A stretch of 64,000 nucleotides of DNA from JAJFUV01 sp964384215 (GTDB lineage: Bacteria; Acidobacteriota; Terriglobia; Bryobacterales; Bryobacteraceae). The position numbers were made by a program, and so were the translations under genes. Positions 58,050 through 64,000 of the stretch are shown here, piece by piece (position 1 is the first letter of the stretch; each line of letters begins with the position of its first letter). The stretch is from assembly GCA_964384215.1 (NCBI GenBank), contig CAYLLB010000024.1:1-64000 (forward strand), in the 5' to 3' direction. The notes under the pieces were generated by a model. It did no database searches and was not told where the DNA came from. It worked only from the letters and a program-made list of their open reading frames with translations.

Positions 58050-59174
58050 ATGAACATAATGAGGAGTTTCCAACGTTGGCTTCCGGTAGCATTGGGTGTC
58101 ACGTTCCTGTTGTCATTGGCGTACATACAGCAGGATAGGGCGCTGCGGGGCGCAAATGATTTCGCACAGCTTTACACCGGAGCAACGCTTGTCGGCACGC
58201 CCGAGCTATACTCCCGATCCGCGAATCTGGCTGTGGTCCGACAGAATCTTGGGTTCACGATGGAATCGGTTGTGTACACTCGTCCACCTTTTTACGCCGC
58301 TTTGCTGAAGCCACTTGCTCTACTCCCCTACCGTGTCGCCTATGCCGTGTTCTCACTTGCAACGCTCGCCAGCCTGCTTTGGTTTGTCGTCAAGTTCTCG
58401 CCCGAATGTTCCGCTCTGCCATTCTTTGCGGCGATGAGCATTCCCATACTTACAGCGATTTGTGGCGGGCAAGATACTCCGTTCTTACTAGCGATCCTTG
58501 GCGGCTCGGTTCTCTTGACAAGAGCCAAGAGAGAGGTGTGGGCTGGACTCGCTTTGTCGTTGCTTGCAATCAAGTTTCACCTGTTCCTTTTCGTGCCTGT
58601 TCTCCTGTTGATAAAACGACGTTGGCGAATCCTGGGTGGTGCGGTGACCGGATTGGCGGCATTGACAGGGGTTGGCGTTTCGGTTGCCGGGGCAGCTTCA
58701 CTGGAACAATACGTGAATGTCCTGCGTGATCCCTGGATCAATTCTTCAGCAACGATCATGCCGAACATTCACGGTCTTGTTGCAGTGTTGAACGGCGGAA
58801 TGGCTCTTGAACTTATCCTTATTGCGCTCGTTCTGGCGGCATTCGTTTGGGTAGCACGGCGAAACGAAAGCTATGAGTTCTTGCTGGCGGTAAGCCTGGT
58901 GTGCGGACTACTTGTCAGCTTCCATTCAAGCGTGGCGGATGATATCGTGCTGCTCCCCGTCTTCGTTGCCGTGGTGCGGACATGCCCTATGCCGTTCCTG
59001 CGTGTTGCAACGGCACTGATACTGACGCCGGTTCCCTACTTCATGGTCTTGGCGGATGCTCCGTATAGCGCATTCCTGCCCGTTTCCTTGCTGATCGTGC
59101 TTGGGCTTTCGTGCACGGCGGCAAGCTGCGGGATTAAGAATACGTTCGTCCCTGACGCGTCTTACGCCTCTTGA
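58050..59174 (+). CDS. GT87-like membrane glycosyltransferase (DUF2029)
   Basis: A 374-residue hydrophobic protein with about nine helices. It has ANDFAQLYTGATLVGTPELYS and VVYTRPPFYAALLKPLALLPYR in the first loop, in line with the DUF2029/GT87 mannosyltransferase family, and helices such as AGLALSLLAIKFHLFLFVPVLLL in two parts. The start is ATG 58050 (another ATG is at 58059). GC content is lower here than in the rest of the window (about 51% across 58501-58620), so recent acquisition is possible. No other genes of the same composition flank it. Confidence 0.65.
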   Translation: MNIMRSFQRWLPVALGVTFLLSLAYIQQDRALRGANDFAQLYTGATLVGTPELYSRSANLAVVRQNLGFTMESVVYTRPPFYAALLKPLALLPYRVAYAVFSLATLASLLWFVVKFSPECSALPFFAAMSIPILTAICGGQDTPFLLAILGGSVLLTRAKREVWAGLALSLLAIKFHLFLFVPVLLLIKRRWRILGGAVTGLAALTGVGVSVAGAASLEQYVNVLRDPWINSSATIMPNIHGLVAVLNGGMALELILIALVLAAFVWVARRNESYEFLLAVSLVCGLLVSFHSSVADDIVLLPVFVAVVRTCPMPFLRVATALILTPVPYFMVLADAPYSAFLPVSLLIVLGLSCTAASCGIKNTFVPDASYAS

Positions 59175-59224
59175 TCTCCGATTCTACTTGCTCGATCCGG
59201 CTTTCAATCGAGTACCCGTCCGCC

Positions 59225-60517
59225 CTACAGGATCGATTCGGACCAGTTCTCGAGCACCGACTTGAGCTTGTTCATGAACTTGTCGCCAGTGGCGCCGTCG
59301 ATCAGTCGGTGATCGAAAGTCACGCCGATGTGGCAGATGGAACGGATGGCAATCATGTCGTCGATCACCACGGGCGTCTTCTCCACCGTGCCCACGCCGA
59401 GGATGCCCACCTGCGGCTGGTTGATGACCGGCGTCCCGAACAGGCTGCCGAAGCTGCCGAAATTCGTGATGGTGAACGTGCCGCCGTGGACCTCGTCCGG
59501 CTTGAGTTGGCGCGAGCGGGCGCGCGAGGCCAGATCCGCGATGGCCTTTTGCAGCCCCACCACGTTCAACTCATCCGCATTCCGGATCACCGGCACGATC
59601 AGGCCCTGGTCGAGCGCCACGGCGATGCTGAGATTGATGTCCTCGTGGTAGACGATGTTCGTGCCGTCTACCGATGCGTTCATGACCGGAAACGCACGCA
59701 GTGCCTCGCATGTGGCGCGGGCAATAAACGAGAGATACGTGAGCGAGATGCCGTAACGGGCCTGAAACTCGGCCTTATGCCGCGCGCGGACGCCGGCCAC
59801 GCGTGTCATATCCACTTTGTGCACCGTGGTCACGTGCGGCGAAGTACGCTTGCTCATGACCATGTGCTCGGCGATCTTCTGGCGCATGACGCTCATCGGC
59901 TCGACGCGTACTTTGCCTGCGGCGGCGTACATCGCGGCGGCTGGAGCAGCCACGGCCGGGGGACCGGGCAGCATCGCGGGCGCGGCCGGAGCGACCGGTT
60001 CCGGCGGCTGGGCAACGGGCGCGGCCGGCGCGGCAAGATACGCTTCCACGTCCTGCTTGGTCACGCGCCCGCCGGCGCCCGTGCCTTTCACTAGGCGCAG
60101 GTCGATGTTGTGCTCGCGCGCCATGCGGCGCACCAGCGGCGACACCGGACCGCTCAGGGGTTGGGGTTCCACCACGGGGGCCGTCGCAGGTTCTTCGACG
60201 GGTCCGGGTGCGGGCTCGACAGCGGCAGGCGCCGGCTCAGGCGCTTGCACCGCCGCCGGGACCGCTGCTGCGGCTCCGGTACCGGTCTCGTCGATGCGGC
60301 CGACGACAGTATTGATGGCCACCGTCCTGCCTTCCTCGACCAGCACCTCCGCCACCAGACCCGCGACCGGGCTCGGAATCTCCGTGTCCACCTTGTCGGT
60401 GGAAATCTCGAATAAAGCCTCGTCCTTCTCGATGCGCTCCCCGGGCTTCTTCAGCCACTTGGTCAGCGTTCCCTCGACAATGCTTTCGCCCATCTGGGGC
60501 ATCACAACGTCGGTCAT
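59225..60517 (-). CDS. 2-oxoacid dehydrogenase E2 acyltransferase
   Basis: A 430-residue lipoamide acyltransferase. One lipoyl domain (residues 1-77) has Lys42 in ISTDKVDTE. An Ala/Pro-rich linker precedes a peripheral-subunit-binding domain with SPLVRRMAREHNIDLRLVKGTG. The catalytic domain ends in TFDHRLIDGATGDKF with the HxxxD-type active site. A single lipoyl domain and the opening VVMPQMGESIVEGT resemble SucB or branched-chain BkdB enzymes. The E1 partner is not in the window. It overlaps lipB by four bases. Confidence 0.93.
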   Translation of the reverse strand: MTDVVMPQMGESIVEGTLTKWLKKPGERIEKDEALFEISTDKVDTEIPSPVAGLVAEVLVEEGRTVAINTVVGRIDETGTGAAAAVPAAVQAPEPAPAAVEPAPGPVEEPATAPVVEPQPLSGPVSPLVRRMAREHNIDLRLVKGTGAGGRVTKQDVEAYLAAPAAPVAQPPEPVAPAAPAMLPGPPAVAAPAAAMYAAAGKVRVEPMSVMRQKIAEHMVMSKRTSPHVTTVHKVDMTRVAGVRARHKAEFQARYGISLTYLSFIARATCEALRAFPVMNASVDGTNIVYHEDINLSIAVALDQGLIVPVIRNADELNVVGLQKAIADLASRARSRQLKPDEVHGGTFTITNFGSFGSLFGTPVINQPQVGILGVGTVEKTPVVIDDMIAIRSICHIGVTFDHRLIDGATGDKFMNKLKSVLENWSESIL

Positions 60518-61182
60518 GAGAGCTTCTCCTCTGCCTGTACTGGCTCCATGATGTCAAATTCGAATGTGCGCGCGAAAGAGCGGACGATCGCCGCCTCGAC
60601 TTCTTCGCGCCGCACATGCACGCCCAGCGCCTCCATCGACGTGACCGGCTTGGTCAAGCCGCAAGGCACGATGTACTGAAAATAACTGAGGTCGGTCGAA
60701 TGATTCAGCGCGAAGCCGTGGGAGGTAATCCAACGGCCGATGTGCACGCCGATGGCCGCGAGCTTGGCGCCGTTGACCCACACGCCCGTGCACTTCTCCA
60801 CCCGTCCGGCCTTGATGCCGAATTCGGCGACTGCCTCGATGAGCGCCTGCTCGATACCGCGCACAAACGCCACCACGTCGCGCTTCCATTCGCGCAGGTC
60901 GAAAATCGGGTATCCAACGATCTGGCCGGGACCGTGGTAGGTGATGTCCCCACCGCGGTCGGTGTGCTCAAACTCCACTCCGGCGCGCCGCAGGACGGTC
61001 TCTCCGGCGAGCAGGTTCGACATGCGCCCGTTGCGCCCGAGCGTGATCACGTGCGGGTGCTCCACCAGCAAGAACTGATCCGGAATCTCGCCCGCCTTGC
61101 GCTGCTCCACCAGGCTCCGTTGTAAATCGAATGCCGCCTGGTACCCCATGCGGCCGAGCATTCTGAGTTCGCACTTACGCAT
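60514..61182 (-). CDS. lipB: Octanoyl-[ACP]:protein N-octanoyltransferase
   Basis: A 222-residue enzyme that moves octanoyl groups to lipoyl-domain lysines. It has RGGDITYHGPGQIVGYPIFDL, catalytic Lys140 in GAKLAAIG and Cys174 in VPCGLTKPVTSM. It overlaps lpd by eight bases and E2 by four, so lipoylation is made together with its substrate E2. lipA is not seen. It would also serve the membrane lipoyl protein at 29047. Confidence 0.95.
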   Translation of the reverse strand: MRKCELRMLGRMGYQAAFDLQRSLVEQRKAGEIPDQFLLVEHPHVITLGRNGRMSNLLAGETVLRRAGVEFEHTDRGGDITYHGPGQIVGYPIFDLREWKRDVVAFVRGIEQALIEAVAEFGIKAGRVEKCTGVWVNGAKLAAIGVHIGRWITSHGFALNHSTDLSYFQYIVPCGLTKPVTSMEALGVHVRREEVEAAIVRSFARTFEFDIMEPVQAEEKLS

Positions 61183-62569
61183 TGATGGCCTGGCTGTAGA
61201 CTGCGTTGAATGCTTCGCCGATGGCTTCGTACAGAGTCGGATGCGCGTGGACGGTGTGACGCATGGTATCCACGGTGGCCTCGGCTTCGATGGCGGCCGT
61301 CGCCTCGCCGATCAGTTCGTAGGCCATCGGACCGATGATGTGCACGCCGAGGATTTCGCCGTAGGTCTCGTCGGAGACGACCTTGACGAACCCGTCGTGC
61401 TGGCCCAGGATGGTGGCCTTGCTGTTGGGCATGAAGGGGAACTTGCCGACTTTCACCTTGTATCCTCTGGCGCGGGCCTCGGCTTCGGTCAGGCCCACGC
61501 TGCCAATGCCGGGCTCCGTGTACGTGGCGCCCGGGATGCGGTCCTTGTTGACAGGTTGTGCGGGCTTGCCGGCGATGTGCGCCACGGCAACCATGCCTTC
61601 GGCTGTGGCCACGTGCGCGAGCTGCGGGGTGCCGGCCACGATGTCCCCGATCGCGTAAATGCCCGGCTCGGCAGTGCGCTGGTTGGCATCCACCTTAATA
61701 AAGCCTCGATCCAGTTCGACGCGTGTGGTCTCCAGGCCGATGCCTTCCGTATTCGGCTTGCGTCCCACCGCGATCAGGAACTTTTCGAACTGGAACGATT
61801 CTTTCTTGCCGCTGGCCAGCGTAACGTCGCAGGCTACACCCTCGCCCTCGTGGCGGATGTTCTCGACGCGCGCGCCGGTTTCGATGCGAATGCCTTTCTT
61901 CTTGAAAACGCGCGCGAGTTCCTTGGAAATCTCCTCGTCTTCCACCGGCACGGCGCGCGGCAGCATTTCAAACACCACCACGTTCGCGCCAAAGCGGTGA
62001 AAGATGCTGGCGAACTCGACGCCCACCGCCCCGGCGCCGACGATGCCGAGGGTCTTCGGAATCGTGGTGGAAGCCAGGATTTCGATGTTGGTCAGGATGC
62101 GTTCGGGGTCGGGGGCGAGGCCGGGAAGCATGCGTGCGCTGGAACCGGTGGCGAGAATGACGTTCTTCGCCTCGACGATCCGCGCGCCCGCTTCCGAGCG
62201 CACCTCTACTTTGCCCGGGCCCTTGAGCGTGCCGTAGCCCATCAGGACGTCGACTTTGTTCTTCTTCATCAGGAAATCGATGCCCTTGGCGTGCTTGGCG
62301 ACGATCTTGTCCTTCCGTTCGATCACCTTCGGATAATCGAGTTGCGGATCCTTACAGAGGATTCCCTGCTCTTCGGAGTTCTTGAAGTATTCCCACACCT
62401 CGGCTGTGTGCAGCAGCGCCTTGGTTGGCACGCAACCCACGTGCAGGCAGGTTCCTCCGAGCTTCGCGTCCTTCTCTACGATGGCTGTCCGCAGGCCGTA
62501 CTGACCGGCGCGCACCGCCGCCGCGTACCCCCCAGGACCGCTGCCGACGATTACCAGGTCGTAAGACAT
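61175..62569 (-). CDS. lpdA: Dihydrolipoyl dehydrogenase (E3)
   Basis: A 464-residue flavoenzyme that reoxidises dihydrolipoyl groups with NAD+. The ATG at 62569 starts the FAD fold directly (MSYDLVIVGSGPGGYAAAV); a codon at 62578 would add three residues (MRV). The redox-active disulfide is Cys41-Cys46 in GGTCLHVGCVPTK. The C-terminal active-site HAHPTLYEAIGEA provides the His-Glu pair. It heads the lpd-lipB-E2 operon and is divergent from the POTRA protein gene. Confidence 0.96.
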   Translation of the reverse strand: MSYDLVIVGSGPGGYAAAVRAGQYGLRTAIVEKDAKLGGTCLHVGCVPTKALLHTAEVWEYFKNSEEQGILCKDPQLDYPKVIERKDKIVAKHAKGIDFLMKKNKVDVLMGYGTLKGPGKVEVRSEAGARIVEAKNVILATGSSARMLPGLAPDPERILTNIEILASTTIPKTLGIVGAGAVGVEFASIFHRFGANVVVFEMLPRAVPVEDEEISKELARVFKKKGIRIETGARVENIRHEGEGVACDVTLASGKKESFQFEKFLIAVGRKPNTEGIGLETTRVELDRGFIKVDANQRTAEPGIYAIGDIVAGTPQLAHVATAEGMVAVAHIAGKPAQPVNKDRIPGATYTEPGIGSVGLTEAEARARGYKVKVGKFPFMPNSKATILGQHDGFVKVVSDETYGEILGVHIIGPMAYELIGEATAAIEAEATVDTMRHTVHAHPTLYEAIGEAFNAVYSQAINA

Positions 62570-62618
62570 TACCCTCATCTTAACATCCGAAAAATCAGAC
62601 CAATAATAGAATGAAGCA

Positions 62619-63962
62619 ATGAGATGGATTGCGTGGCTGTTGCTCCTGATCACTCCGGCCATGGGCGCGCAAGGCACCGCCAAGCGCAAGCCTGCGGCGA
62701 AGAAACCGGCCGCGGCAGCCCCCGTGCCGGCACCCAAGAGCTGGCCCATCGAATCGTTACGCGTCGAGGGCAACCGGATGGTGAGCGAGAAGCGCATTCT
62801 CGCGGCCAGCGGACTCAAGATCGGGCAGCTTGCCGGCAAGGCGGAGTTCGACGCCGCTCGTGAGCGCATCGCAGCCACCGGCGCTTTTGCGAGCGTGGCG
62901 TACCATTACGACCCGGCGCCGGGCGGTAAGGGCGCCATCCGCGGCACCTTCGAAGTCACCGAAGTGACCCAAATCCTGCCCTACCGTTTTCGCGATCTGC
63001 CGGCGACCGACGCCGAGTTGCGAGCGCTGGTCGCCAAAGAGAATCCGCTCCTCGACAACGTGATCCCGGCCACCGACATCGCCATCGAACGCGCGACGCA
63101 AGTCATCACGGCTCTGGTTGCCAAGCGCGGGTTTACGGACAAGGTCGCGGGCCGTGTGCGGCCCCAGGGCGACACGCTGGCGGTGGTGTTCGGCCCCGCG
63201 ACGCCGCCTCCGGCCGTCGCGGAGGTAACCTTCACCGGCAACCAGATCATCTCGCTCACTACGCTGCAGAACACCGCGGCGGGCGTGGCCGTGGGCGTCA
63301 CTTACGACGAGCCTTACTTCCGGCAGTTGCTCGACACCAGCATTCGCCCGTTGTATGAAGCTCGCGGCCGTATCCGCGTGGCGTTCCCGAAGATCACCAC
63401 GGCGCCCGCCAAGGACGTGCGCGGCCTCGCGGTGACCGTGGAAGTGAACGAGGGGGCCGCGTACAATCTCGGCGAGGTGCGGCTGGAAGGTATCGGCGGC
63501 GATCCGACGCCGCTTTACCGCGAAGCCAATTTCAAGTCCGGCGAACTGGTGAACTTCGAAGATGTAAATCTGGGCATCGAGCGCATCATCCGGCGCTTAC
63601 GGCAGAAGGGCTATATGAAAGCCGCCTCCCAGACCGAGCGCAAGATCGATGACCAGAAGAAGGTAGTGGACTTGGTGGTGCGCTTCGAGCCAGGCGCTGC
63701 CTACACATTCGGCAAACTCAGCATAGAGGGCCTCGACCTGATCGCCGAAGCTGCCGTGAAGAAACTTTGGGCGCTGAAAGAAGGAGGGCCCTTCGACGCC
63801 GGCTATCCCGATTACTTCCTCTCGCGGATTCGCGAGGACGGCATCTTCGAGAACCTCGGCAAGACAAAGTCGGCGCTCAAGATAAACGAGGAAGAGCGCA
63901 TCGTGGACGTCACGCTTCAGTTTTACGGGAGCGAGCGGGAACGGCCGAAAGCGCCGAGATAG
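62619..63962 (+). CDS. Exported POTRA-domain protein (BamA/D15-like) without a barrel
   Basis: A 447-residue protein with a signal peptide (MRWIAWLLLLITPAMGAQG) and a Lys/Ala/Pro-rich linker. POTRA-like repeats follow: IESLRVEGNRMVSEKRILAA, VAEVTFTGNQIISLTTLQNT, YNLGEVRLEGIGGDPTPLY and YTFGKLSIEGLDLIAEAAV. In BamA these precede a C-terminal barrel, but this protein stops at LQFYGSERERPKAPR, about where the barrel would start. It probably acts in the periplasm as a scaffold or chaperone. The gene is complete in the window, ending 38 bases before its edge. Confidence 0.75.
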   Translation: MRWIAWLLLLITPAMGAQGTAKRKPAAKKPAAAAPVPAPKSWPIESLRVEGNRMVSEKRILAASGLKIGQLAGKAEFDAARERIAATGAFASVAYHYDPAPGGKGAIRGTFEVTEVTQILPYRFRDLPATDAELRALVAKENPLLDNVIPATDIAIERATQVITALVAKRGFTDKVAGRVRPQGDTLAVVFGPATPPPAVAEVTFTGNQIISLTTLQNTAAGVAVGVTYDEPYFRQLLDTSIRPLYEARGRIRVAFPKITTAPAKDVRGLAVTVEVNEGAAYNLGEVRLEGIGGDPTPLYREANFKSGELVNFEDVNLGIERIIRRLRQKGYMKAASQTERKIDDQKKVVDLVVRFEPGAAYTFGKLSIEGLDLIAEAAVKKLWALKEGGPFDAGYPDYFLSRIREDGIFENLGKTKSALKINEEERIVDVTLQFYGSERERPKAPR

Positions 63963-64000
63963 CCGCGCGGCAACGGAACGGCGTGGGACACTCATGCACA

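Noticed and set aside
59171..60094. Plus-strand frame opposite the E2 gene
   Set aside because: Antisense to a gene with an intact lipoyl and catalytic domain.
61097..62614. 505-codon plus-strand frame opposite lpdA
   Set aside because: Shadow of a certain flavoenzyme gene, with low-complexity composition.
1..64000. CRISPR arrays, insertion sequences or prophage
   Set aside because: No regularly spaced direct repeats, transposase motifs or phage structural genes other than the type VI tail homologues were seen.

Overview
The window is a gene-dense, GC-rich bacterial chromosome segment of about 50 genes. I see no rRNA, tRNA, CRISPR array, transposase or prophage. The mix of genes fits an Acidobacteriota bacterium of the Solibacter/Bryobacter type: Tat-exported glycoside hydrolases, a sulfatase, zinc-type HemB, a split type VI secretion locus and many ATGA-overlapping operons. 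That placement is inference from gene content, not from a marker alignment.

Layout. (1) 0.3-7.4 kb: a carbohydrate and peptide scavenging block with an S9 peptidase, a Tat-exported GH95-like glycosidase, a GH29 alpha-L-fucosidase and a sugar-type MFS permease. (2) 7.6-11.8 kb: a tight operon of TonB-dependent receptor, ECF S-component, SAM methyltransferase, short ECF T-like protein and ECF ATPase, probably one uptake route for an unidentified micronutrient. (3) 11.9-28.8 kb: mostly housekeeping genes: secreted deacetylase-like protein, lactonase-fold protein, glutamate dehydrogenase, mutS, anmK, hemB, acylphosphatase, apt, ispE, prs, rplY, pth, rpsF, rpsR, rplI, an SDR and a HEAT/SEC-C protein. 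(4) 28.8-34.9 kb: a redox module of membrane-anchored lipoyl (GcvH-like) protein, four-cluster ferredoxin, NrfD-type membrane subunit, sensor kinase with two c-type heme motifs, and an NtrC-type regulator. Two well-spaced sigma-54 promoters precede its structural genes. This is the best candidate for an under-described system. (5) 35-41 kb: archaemetzincin, UroD-family protein, exported isoaspartyl methyltransferase, sulfatase and a Tat-exported GH-like protein. (6) 41-56.2 kb, minus strand: a type VI secretion locus (tssB, tssC, hcp, tagJ, tssA, tssE, tssF, tssG, clpV, vgrG) followed by a HEAT-repeat protein and a DUF697-like protein. It lacks the TssJ/K/L/M membrane-complex genes. (7) 56.5-59.2 kb: two divergent membrane glycosyltransferases, one visibly lower in GC. 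(8) 59.2-62.6 kb: lpd-lipB-E2 operon of a 2-oxoacid dehydrogenase. (9) 62.6-64 kb: a POTRA-rich BamA-like protein without a barrel.

In region 4 the kinase probably reads periplasmic redox state through its hemes and phosphorylates the NtrC-type protein, which then activates sigma-54 promoters at 28990 and 29906. The products would form a membrane complex linking a cytoplasmic lipoyl dithiol, iron-sulfur clusters and the quinone pool. The promoters, motifs and gene order are visible in the sequence. The electron path is inference.
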